A DNA stretch of 64,000 bases from an uncultured Planctomycetota bacterium. Its GTDB lineage: Bacteria > Planctomycetota > Phycisphaerae > UBA1845 > UTPLA1. The stretch lies in NCBI GenBank assembly GCA_900696465.1, contig CAADGE010000023.1:62001-126000 (forward strand), in the 5' to 3' direction. The notes under the pieces were generated by a model that did not search any database, had not been told where the DNA came from, and worked only from the letters and a program-made list of their open reading frames with translations. Positions 38,884-46,527 of this stretch are shown in pieces. Position numbers and translations under genes: made by a program. The first letter of the stretch is position 1. Each line of letters opens with the position of its first letter.

Positions 38884-39324
38884 TTACATGCTGTCGTGGG
38901 CCACGCCGTTGGTCGTGCCGCCGTCGTTGGCCTTGAATTCGCCGGTCGCCTCTGTGTAGTGCCATGCCTTATTGGCCGCGGCGGCCGTGTTGGTCACGTC
39001 ATTGCCCGTGCCGCCGACGGTGAACGGGTTCGTCGGAATCCGCTGGAGGTAAGGACCGAACTTGCCGGTCGGGCTGACGGTGCCGTCCGCGTTGGTCTTC
39101 TGCGTCATCTGAGCAGCGAAGTTGGCCAGCGTAGGCGGAGTGCCGTTGTGCTGGTGCTTGTACAGCTCGATCTGGCCGCGGATCGTCTGCAGGTTCGTCT
39201 GCAGCGAGCTCAGCCGGGCATCCGTGCTGGCATCGGAAAACTGCGGGATGACCACCGCGGCGAGAATGCCGAGGATGATCACCACAATCAGCAACTCGAC
39301 AAGGGTAAATGCACTTCGTTTCAT
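38884..39324 (-). CDS. gspG: Major pseudopilin GspG-like
   Basis: The protein has 146 residues. The very short leader MKRSA precedes FTLVELLIVVIILGILAAVV, the standard type IV pilin N-terminus with Glu5. The rest resembles GspG (TNLQTIRGQIELYKHQHNGT, GPYLQRIPTNPF). A strong TTGGAGG site precedes the ATG. This is the first gene of the long minus-strand block and probably encodes the main subunit of the fibre. Confidence 0.92.
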   Translation of the reverse strand: MKRSAFTLVELLIVVIILGILAAVVIPQFSDASTDARLSSLQTNLQTIRGQIELYKHQHNGTPPTLANFAAQMTQKTNADGTVSPTGKFGPYLQRIPTNPFTVGGTGNDVTNTAAAANKAWHYTEATGEFKANDGGTTNGVAHDSM

Positions 39325-39595
39325 TGTTTTTCCTCCAAGTGTCCGATCGATTCTTCGGCGGACGGTTTCCTGTATTTCTTCCCTGGCGGATGCCAGACAC
39401 CTGCGGTCTGCGGCCGCAGCGTTTGCGGTCCGTTGTGGTGGACCTATCGGGTCGTCAGGGAATGTCCTTTAGGAGGCAGACTGAAGTTAAGAAATGTTCA
39501 CACGGCTGATCATGCAGGTTGCGATAATAGCAGCCGTCGGTTCCGCGACTGGGTCCGCGAACCTCATCGGCACAATGCCGGTGCGTCGAATTCGA

Positions 39596-40033
39596 TCAAA
39601 CGCCGATGTCTTCGTTCCAGAGCTGCGGCTTCTCAGCGATGAAACGCTCCATCAATTCTATGCAGGTCGGATCGTTCACAATCTCCAGCACGACGCCGCG
39701 ACTTCGCACGTAGTCCTCCGGCCCGCGGAAGGTCCGATTCTCTCCGATGACGATTCTCGGAATCTTGTAGAGCAGCGCCGTGCCGCTGCACATATCGCAG
39801 GGCGATAGCGTGGAATAAAGCGTCGCTCGCTGATAATCGCGCGCCGTGAGACGACCGGCATTCTCCAGGCAGTCCATCTCCGCATGAAGGATCGTACTGC
39901 CCTTCTGCACGCGCCGATTATGGCCGCGCCCGACGATGCGGCCGTCAATCACCAGCACCGAACCGATCGGTATGCCGCCCTCGCTCTGTCCGAGCTTCGC
40001 TTCTTCGATCGCCGCGGCGAGAAACGGATCCAT
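39596..40033 (-). CDS. Cytosine deaminase, yeast FCY1 type
   Basis: The protein has 145 residues. It is a zinc nucleoside/cytosine deaminase fold with His50 and Glu52 (LHAEMDCLEN) and Cys79, Cys82 (SPCDMC). Long stretches match my recollection of the yeast Fcy1 protein: the GGxPIG, GRGHNxRxQKGS and TLxSTLSPCDMC segments, a VIGENxxF segment and the C-terminal WxEDIG. That favours cytosine deamination over adenosine or guanine deamination. No cytosine permease is next to it. It stands alone between convergent control regions. Confidence 0.88.
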   Translation of the reverse strand: MDPFLAAAIEEAKLGQSEGGIPIGSVLVIDGRIVGRGHNRRVQKGSTILHAEMDCLENAGRLTARDYQRATLYSTLSPCDMCSGTALLYKIPRIVIGENRTFRGPEDYVRSRGVVLEIVNDPTCIELMERFIAEKPQLWNEDIGV

Positions 40034-40197
40034 ACGTCAACTCCTCAGTCTACCCTGCTCCGCGCGACTCGCGACTCGATTTCTCTCGCCCCCTCGGGCC
40101 GCCACGCATCATGCAGCACGGCCGCATGCCGCACTGAAAAGCAGTCTGTAGCGAATTGTCACCCCGCCGCCGACCGGTTAATCTAGCCGCCGACGCG

Positions 40198-41466
40198 ATG
40201 AACCACACTTCCCCCGATGATAATCGAAAACCCTCCCGGACGAGGAAGTATCTCTCCCTGCTGCTCAAGTTCGCCTTCTGTGCCGGCGCCGTCTGGTACC
40301 TGAGCGACAAAGTAACCTATTACGATTACGTGCGCCTGAAGGATGCGCCCGAGCTGCCCGTCCGCCTGATTTCGGAAACCGGCAACGAACTGATCGTCGC
40401 CGACGGCCCCGACGGCGCCACCCGGTGCGTGTCGCGCGACGAGCTTGCCCGCCCCGACCAGCTCACCAGCGGCCAGCGCGACGTGGAGCGCGGAATCCGT
40501 TCGCTCGCCGTCGCCGTCGACTGGACCTGGGCGACGCTGGCCTTTCTCACCCTCGGTCCGGTCACCTTCCTGATCGCGTGGCGACTGCAATGCCTTCTGG
40601 CCACGCAGGAGATCGGCCTCAGTTACCGCGATGCTCTGCTGCTCACCTTCGCCGGAAACTTCTTCAACTTCGCCATGCCCGGCACGACCGGCGGCGATAT
40701 CTACAAGGCCTACCACATCGCTCGGATCACCCACAAGCGCACCGAGGGCATCACCGTCGTCCTGCTCGATCGTGTCATCGGGCTGGTGAGTTTCCTCCTC
40801 CTCGCCGCCGGCACGATTCTCGCCCTCTGGCGCACCGACCTGATCGGCTTCTACGGCCGCTGGGTCGGCTACCTCACGATCGCCTTCTTTCTCTGCTTCG
40901 GGCTCTTCTTCTCTCACCGGCTCCGGCGGCTGATCCGCTACGATGACTTGCTCAAGCGGCTGCCGCTGGCCGACAAGATCAAACGCATCGACGACACCAC
41001 GTTCAGCTTCCGCTATCACCGCAAGCCCGCCGCCCTCTCGCTCCTCTACACCGTCGTCAGCCACTTCCTGGTCGTGACGGCCATGTACTTCACCGCCCGT
41101 GGACTGGGCATCGACAAATCCACGCTGCACGAGGAAATCCATCTCTACTGGGCCATCCTGCTGGCATCGGTCGTTGGCTTCCTCCTCGCCGCCGTGCCGA
41201 TCAGCATTCAGGGATTCGGCCTCCTTGAAGCGGTCTTCTACAAGGTGCTCGTCGACGGCGGCTGGTCCACACCCTCGCAGATGCTGGCACTGACCCTGGG
41301 ATTCCGACTCATCCAGATCACCTGGTCCCTGCCCGGCATCGTCGTCCCCTGGCTCGGCTTCGCCAAGCCCGCAACATCGGGCGCAACCGCGCTACCGTCC
41401 GACACTCCCGCGCCGGATGATCCCGTGCCAACGAAACAAACATCGCACAATACACGGCACGCATGA
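40198..41466 (+). CDS. Flippase-like membrane protein (UPF0104/AglD-MprF type)
   Basis: The protein has 422 residues from ATG 40198. It belongs to the lysylphosphatidylglycerol synthase transmembrane-region family: LLLTFAGNFFNFAMPGTTGG, then DIYKAYHIAR, VVLLDRVIGLVSFLLLAAGT and AAVPISIQGFGLLEAVFYKV. About 8 membrane helices are present. After the first helix there is an unusual soluble insert of about 60 residues (45-110). Members translocate lipids or lipid-linked sugars. Its stop overlaps the start of the amidase gene, suggesting a cell-envelope pair. Confidence 0.88.
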   Translation: MNHTSPDDNRKPSRTRKYLSLLLKFAFCAGAVWYLSDKVTYYDYVRLKDAPELPVRLISETGNELIVADGPDGATRCVSRDELARPDQLTSGQRDVERGIRSLAVAVDWTWATLAFLTLGPVTFLIAWRLQCLLATQEIGLSYRDALLLTFAGNFFNFAMPGTTGGDIYKAYHIARITHKRTEGITVVLLDRVIGLVSFLLLAAGTILALWRTDLIGFYGRWVGYLTIAFFLCFGLFFSHRLRRLIRYDDLLKRLPLADKIKRIDDTTFSFRYHRKPAALSLLYTVVSHFLVVTAMYFTARGLGIDKSTLHEEIHLYWAILLASVVGFLLAAVPISIQGFGLLEAVFYKVLVDGGWSTPSQMLALTLGFRLIQITWSLPGIVVPWLGFAKPATSGATALPSDTPAPDDPVPTKQTSHNTRHA

Positions 41467-42521
41467 AGCGCGGCCACCCGGAGCCGGTCAACGTGAAGAA
41501 GCTCTCATGTGTCACCATGCCTGCCGACTGCCGCCGAAGGCATCGTCGCCGATCCATACCTGCGACGATCCTGCCGACAGTCGTCGGCGCGGCGCTCTGC
41601 GGCTGTCTGGCACCTCAACCGCCCGCAAAGCTTGAGCGGCGCGGTGACGAAATCGTCGCCTGCGGACAATTCTTCCATATCGGCGCGCCGGTCGTGCTCT
41701 GGCTCGATCCGGGCGGATACGACGCCTACCGCATCGAGTGTCGATTTACCCCCGATCAGATGCTGCCCGTCGATGCGCCGGAAGGCGCTTCACTGGCGCG
41801 ATACGGCACCTTCCGACGCCACCTGCCGGAGGAGGACGCGGCGATCGTTCGCTCACGCGGGTGGGACCTCGACCTGCTGGCAAAGCACGTCGATCTTTTC
41901 GTTCTGCATTACGACGTCTGCGGCTCGGCTCGCCGCTGCTTCAAGGTGTTGCACGACATCCGCGGCCTGAGCGTCCATTTCCTGCTCGACGTCGACGGCA
42001 CCATCTACCAGACCCTCGACCTCAAGGAGCGCGCCTGGCATGCCGGACCAGCCAACGACCGCAGCATCGGCATCGAGATCGCCAACATGGGCGCCTACGA
42101 AGATCGCGCCAAACTCGATGACTGGTACATGCCCGATCCGCAGGGACGCATCCACTTCGTGCCACCGCTGACCGACGGCAGCACCGGCATTCGCACGACC
42201 GGCTTCATCGCCCGACCGGCGCGAAACGAACCAATCCTCGGCACGATCCACGGCCGCACGCTCTGGCAATACGATCTAACAGATGCGCAGTACGAATCGC
42301 TCATCAAGCTGACGGCCGCGCTGGGACGTATCCTGCCGCGCATTCGCATGGATGTCCCCCGCGCACACGATCGCTCCGTTCGCAGCCATGCGCTCTCTCC
42401 CGACGAACTCGCCCGCTACAGCGGCCTCATCGGTCACTACCATCTCACAAAGGAGAAGATCGATCCCGGCCCGGCTCTCGATTGGCACCGGCTGCTTGCC
42501 GGCATCGCCGCGCGACCCTGA
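41463..42521 (+). CDS. N-acetylmuramoyl-L-alanine amidase lipoprotein (Amidase_2)
   Basis: The protein has 352 residues; its ATG overlaps the previous TGA (ATGA). A lipoprotein signal ends in VVGAALCGC. The Amidase_2 domain runs from about residue 125: zinc histidine in LFVLHYDVC, SVHFLLDVDGTIYQTLDLKE, the AWHAGPANDRSIGIEIANMG core, and the second His/Asp site in IGHYHLTKEKIDPGPALDWH. It cleaves the bond between muramic acid and the stem peptide. It could serve peptidoglycan turnover or recycling at the outer membrane. Confidence 0.92.
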   Translation: MKRGHPEPVNVKKLSCVTMPADCRRRHRRRSIPATILPTVVGAALCGCLAPQPPAKLERRGDEIVACGQFFHIGAPVVLWLDPGGYDAYRIECRFTPDQMLPVDAPEGASLARYGTFRRHLPEEDAAIVRSRGWDLDLLAKHVDLFVLHYDVCGSARRCFKVLHDIRGLSVHFLLDVDGTIYQTLDLKERAWHAGPANDRSIGIEIANMGAYEDRAKLDDWYMPDPQGRIHFVPPLTDGSTGIRTTGFIARPARNEPILGTIHGRTLWQYDLTDAQYESLIKLTAALGRILPRIRMDVPRAHDRSVRSHALSPDELARYSGLIGHYHLTKEKIDPGPALDWHRLLAGIAARP

Positions 42522-42672
42522 AAATCCAACTCAATACTGGTGTGAGGGAGTTTCGCCTGTCTCATGCTAAGTTGGTATTGGCATCTCGCCTGTAGATCAA
42601 ATATGTGGTACGGCTGTCCCGCGCTTGATCGCACTTAGCCGCGTAACCCGGGTAATCGACCTGACAAGTTTC

Positions 42673-42739
42673 GTAGGGTGGGCATTGCCCACCTTTCTTG
42701 CATCACGGGGAATGCATGGGTGAGCAATGCCCACCCTAC
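42673..42739. repeat. 67-bp palindromic dispersed repeat, copy 2
   Basis: It matches 12726-12792 at 64 of 67 positions and in the immediate flanks TTTCG and CAAAACTG. Inverted ends surround an unpaired middle (TTTCTTGCATCACGGGGAATG). It has no coding capacity. Confidence 0.85.
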
Positions 42740-42756
42740 CAAAACTGGGACGGCAT

Positions 42757-43042
42757 GAGTCACGACATGACCACGACGGAACAAGCCGCCCACGAGCCGG
42801 GCATCGGGTCGTTTGATTATGCGGAGAGCGCCGCCAGCTACCGGCATGGCGACCAGATCGGCTCGACGCGGGCAATTACCGGCGAGGGTAGCATGGGCGT
42901 CCCGCCCGTGACCGGCCGGATCGTCTACACCGCCTTCGGCGAGCGCGTCTGGTCGGACGGCACGATCGGCACGCGCTACCAATACGTGGGATCATGGGGC
43001 TATCAGAGCGACATGTATGACGACGCCAGCGCCTTCAGCTGA
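42757..43042 (+). pseudogene. RHS-repeat core fragment
   Basis: The frame encodes about 95 residues that match the RHS-associated core: YRHGDQIGSTRAITGEG, then GRIVYTAFGERVWSDGTIGT, then RYQYVGSWGYQSD. In intact proteins this is followed by the GLxYxxARYYDPxxGRF segment, which is absent here because a stop follows soon after. No upstream RHS repeats are present; the frame enters the 67-bp repeat instead. Inside it, bases around 42893-42915 read like another planctomycete-type palindrome (ATGGGCGTCCCGCCCGTG). I regard it as a broken or displaced end of a polymorphic-toxin gene. Confidence 0.65.
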
Positions 43043-43278
43043 CGCATCCCCCAATAGCTCTTGTTCTCATCTCGCCTTCGCAGGCGCGCACATGGAGCAA
43101 GACTCTGCCGGGCGACCATGCTGCGCGCCGGTTCTGCGTACGAGATGCAATGCACAACCGGCCTCGCGTTTTTCCGGATTTCTCAGTACTTTTCAGGAGC
43201 GCGCCCCGCTTTTTCAGCCCCCGGTCGATGGTCATGGCCGCAATCGGTTGTCATTCCCGCAGCCATGTGAGGCCGCGC

Positions 43279-44241
43279 TCACGCACCCTTACGATACATC
43301 ACCGTCACCGAGTGTCGCGGGCTGTACCAGTATCCAAACAGCCCGTGCAGCAGCAGGACCGGCGAGCGGAGGATGAGCCCGACGCGCGGCGGCTCGACCA
43401 GCGAGTCGATGCAGTCGTCCAGCCGCGACAGGTAGGCCCGGCAGAAGGCCTCATTCATCCCGAATAAAGGCGTCTCCGCGTAGTAGCGGCGATACGTGGC
43501 CATGGCGGTCAGGCCGGCCTCGCGACCCAGGTCCACCAGCGCCTGCCGCGTATACAGGTGCAGATGGTAAGGTGCATGAAGCTGGTGCAGATGCTTGCGT
43601 GTATCTTCCAGCACGATTTCATCGGCGCTGGGCGTGCCCACCATCAGAACGCCGCCGGGCCGAAGCAGCGCGGCCAGTCGTGCCAGCAGCTCGCGCGGGT
43701 CCTCCACGTGCTCGATGACATCCTGCAGCGTCACGAAGTCGTAGGCCCCCGCTTCGAGCAGCGCCGGGTCACCGGATGCGGCGGGCGAGGCGACGGAGTC
43801 CGGCGCGCGTCGGCTCGCGGAGTCGGTCCGCGTCGATCCGGCCTGCGATTCGCCAGACTCGGCCGGTCGATACGGGTCATAGCCGACGGCGCGATCAAAG
43901 CCGTGCTGTCGCAGATACATCACCAGGTTTCCGGAGCCGCAGCCATAATCAAGCAGGCGATGCGAAGGCCGCAGGCCGGCTGCGCGAAGTCGCCTGGACA
44001 GCCGCGAGTAGGCCAGCCGCGAGAAAAAATCCAGCCGCTGATCCTTCGTGCCATAGCCCTCGTAGTAGCGCGGCAGGTCCACGATCTGCCGGCAGTGAAT
44101 GCAGCGGCAGCGCGTACATCGCCAGAGATCAAAAGTCTCACGGGCAAATCTGCGGATGTTGCACCGCACCTCGACGAGGCGATCCCGCGCCGCGTCGAAC
44201 AACGTGCCACATACATTGCACACACTTCGCTCACCGATCAT
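43279..44241 (-). CDS. Class I SAM-dependent methyltransferase with zinc-ribbon N-terminus
   Basis: The protein has 320 residues. The N-terminal zinc-ribbon pattern CNVCG, then RCTRCRCIHCR, is followed by a methyltransferase_11/23-type domain: motif I LDYGCGSGNLVMYL, motif II YDFVTLQDVIEHVEDP and LRPGGVLMVGTPSADE. An insert of about 35 Ser/Ala-rich residues lies between motifs I and II. CxxC-headed methyltransferases of this kind often occur in sugar or natural product clusters, but none of these neighbours sets the substrate. Conserved SDYxxL-like ends are not visible. Confidence 0.85.
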   Translation of the reverse strand: MIGERSVCNVCGTLFDAARDRLVEVRCNIRRFARETFDLWRCTRCRCIHCRQIVDLPRYYEGYGTKDQRLDFFSRLAYSRLSRRLRAAGLRPSHRLLDYGCGSGNLVMYLRQHGFDRAVGYDPYRPAESGESQAGSTRTDSASRRAPDSVASPAASGDPALLEAGAYDFVTLQDVIEHVEDPRELLARLAALLRPGGVLMVGTPSADEIVLEDTRKHLHQLHAPYHLHLYTRQALVDLGREAGLTAMATYRRYYAETPLFGMNEAFCRAYLSRLDDCIDSLVEPPRVGLILRSPVLLLHGLFGYWYSPRHSVTVMYRKGA

Positions 44242-44835
44242 CCGCCACCATCCGCACGCCGTGTCTCACCAGGAGCTGAACCATGTCCGTTGCCGACGTG
44301 GGTGCCGGCACGGCTCCACGGAAACCTCAGCAGTTCTCCGAACACGCTTGCCGTCGCCGGCCGCCGCGCTGCTGATCCAGCATTACGCCGAACAGACACT
44401 GAATATCCAACTGTCATAAGCGCAGTCGTGGCTGTAGTCGAGAGCAGGCCCGACGAACACGACTTTTCCCCCTGGTTGAGCACCGTCGCCACGTGAGTCC
44501 AACACCGGCCGCAACACACGCCGTGGGCGGGCGCAGTCTGCCCTCGGTGGCGCGGCCGGTCCATCCGCCATCTATTCTGTTGGCTCGACAAATCAGACGT
44601 TGTCGACTCAGCAAGCGAACTGTTTGATACGCCCTGTGCCCCATTCAGACGTGACGTCGCCTCCGCATGGTGCCGTCGCATCATCCGATGGTGTCCGAGA
44701 CACCCGCGAGTCCGCCAGCACTTCCGGACAGTCTATAATCCTCCCGTCGCAGGATATACTCTTATGCATCAACTCCGCCGGGCGATGGGCGGAGCGATGA
44801 TCCGCTGGTACATCCGACCAGGGAGGAGATTCATC
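44242..44835. other. Long intergenic region
   Basis: This 594-base gap shows no gene I can support. Several short open frames exist on both strands but none has family resemblance or normal composition. TATAAT at 44734-44739 may be a -10 box for the downstream gene, about 97 bases before its start, although no good -35 is seen. Confidence 0.4.
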
Positions 44836-46332
44836 ATGACTACGCGACGTAACCGATTCGGCTGTGCACTTCTGATTGCAACCGCCTGCATCGGGCTGCC
44901 CGGCTTCTCGGGGACGGCACGGGCCACCACGAGCGATCTTCGCGAATTCCAGCACACGGAGCGCCAGATGCTCAAGGACTACCGTGCGGGCCGCTTTGAT
45001 AAAGCGCTGGACACTGCGAACAAGCTGCACGAGATGCGACCGGAGGATCCGTCGGTGATGTACAACATCGCCTGTCTCCACTGCCTGCTCGGGCATAAAG
45101 ATAAGTCCTACGACTGGCTGGAAAAGGCCGTGCAGGCCGGCTACCGCGACGCGGACCACATGCAGCGTGATTTTGATCTTCGAACGATCTGGGGAGAGGA
45201 TCGCTTTCGATCCATCGTCCGCCGCATCCGGGAACAATCGGCGACGACGGGTGTCGAGAAAGCCGAATCGGACAGGTCTGCAACCAAAGAGAACGGTGAA
45301 GCCGCGCAAGACGAAGACAGGTCCAAGGCGGACGCACCGCGTAAATCCGCGCCGGCCTCTGATCGCGAGATGATTGCAGAGATCGAGAAGCTGACCGATC
45401 AGGTCATCCATCGCGCGGAGCGGAAAGATTATCGCAAGGCGCTGGAGTTTGCGAAACAGGCCGCTGAACTTGCGGAGAAACTTGGTGACGCCCGCCGCAA
45501 AGCGCTGACCAGGTACAACATCGCCTGCATGGAATCGCGGCTCGGCAATGCCGACGAGGCCATTCGGCAGATCTCTGAAAGCATCTCGCTCGGCGGCTTC
45601 CGGGACGACATGGCCCGGCAGATGGAGGAAGACGGAGACCTTGAGCCCCTCCGAGCCGATGCACGTTTCAAGGAACTCGTCGAGAAGGCCCGACGGCTCA
45701 AAGATGATCGCGTCGAACCAGCATTCAAGGTCGTGCTCCCGAAACGATATGACAAGGACCGTGCCGCACCGCTGCTGGTGGTGCTTCATCCGTGGGGGGG
45801 CGACATGAACGAGACCGCCGAGCGCTGGAAGCAGGCCGCCGATCGGATCGGCGCGATCCTGCTGGTCCCGCAGGGCACACTCCGTGTGGCCGATGGCGGT
45901 TATCGATGGGACGAATCCTTCGCAAAAGTGGAATCACAGGTGATCGAAGCGATCGAGGAAATCAGCCGCAAACACAAGATCGACGAATCGAAAATCATCG
46001 TTGCCGGTTTCAGCCAGGGCGGCTGGGCGGCCTTCGGACTCGCACGGAAGCACCCGACTAGGTTCCGGGGCGCGCTAACCATCGGCGGCAAGTTCGATGA
46101 CGAATTCGCATCCGCATCGCGCGACAAGGCCCTGAAGAAACTTCGCGTGGTCATCATGATCGGCGAGGAAGACGAGCAGGAGATTCTTGAGTCGAATCGC
46201 GCCGCCGAAAAACATTTCAACGAGGTCGGCTCAAAGGTGCGAAAGCTCTCTTACGAAAACCTCGGGCACGACTTTCCTCGAAATCTGAACACCGAACTGG
46301 CCAAGGCCCTTGATTTCCTGCTTGAAGAATGA
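44836..46332 (+). CDS. Exported TPR protein with alpha/beta-hydrolase (esterase) domain
   Basis: The protein has 498 residues from ATG 44836, with GGAGGAG upstream; the frame begins earlier but that part is not needed. The signal peptide contains ALLIATACIGLPGFSGTARA. Two TPR-like segments (GRFDKALDTANKLHEMRPED and RKALTRYNIACMESRLGNAD) are followed by a C-terminal hydrolase domain from about residue 295: PLLVVLHPWGGDMNE, nucleophile serine in VAGFSQGGWAAFGLA, an acid in IMIGEEDEQ and the histidine in NLGHDFPRNL. This is the carboxylesterase/PHB depolymerase-like group. The substrate is unknown. Confidence 0.85.
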   Translation: MTTRRNRFGCALLIATACIGLPGFSGTARATTSDLREFQHTERQMLKDYRAGRFDKALDTANKLHEMRPEDPSVMYNIACLHCLLGHKDKSYDWLEKAVQAGYRDADHMQRDFDLRTIWGEDRFRSIVRRIREQSATTGVEKAESDRSATKENGEAAQDEDRSKADAPRKSAPASDREMIAEIEKLTDQVIHRAERKDYRKALEFAKQAAELAEKLGDARRKALTRYNIACMESRLGNADEAIRQISESISLGGFRDDMARQMEEDGDLEPLRADARFKELVEKARRLKDDRVEPAFKVVLPKRYDKDRAAPLLVVLHPWGGDMNETAERWKQAADRIGAILLVPQGTLRVADGGYRWDESFAKVESQVIEAIEEISRKHKIDESKIIVAGFSQGGWAAFGLARKHPTRFRGALTIGGKFDDEFASASRDKALKKLRVVIMIGEEDEQEILESNRAAEKHFNEVGSKVRKLSYENLGHDFPRNLNTELAKALDFLLEE

Positions 46333-46527
46333 ACCTCGCTCCAGACCGATAAGGCCCTGATAAGATATCGCCAACTGCAATTTCGCATAGTCATTGATGG
46401 CCTGAATTAATCCCCGTACACGAAACGACCGAAAACACTCCACAGCGCTGCGATCCTGCCGGTGGCGGCTCATCGGCGATTGCAGGATGCGAAATCTCGC
46501 TCCATTCCCGCGATCAGGAGTCGTGTC

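Larger units (their letters stand above)
42522..43278. other. Gene-poor interval with repeat and RHS remnant
   Basis: Between the amidase and methyltransferase genes there is no intact gene. The interval holds the second copy of the 67-bp repeat and an RHS-core fragment, each listed separately. Bases 43043-43278 contain nothing I can support. Confidence 0.6.

Noticed and set aside
44238-44684. A 148-residue minus-strand frame whose stop overlaps the methyltransferase start (ATGA)
   Set aside because: Composition is random (Arg, Ser, Thr, Gly), no family or hydrophobic core is visible and no binding site supports its start; the overlap is probably chance.
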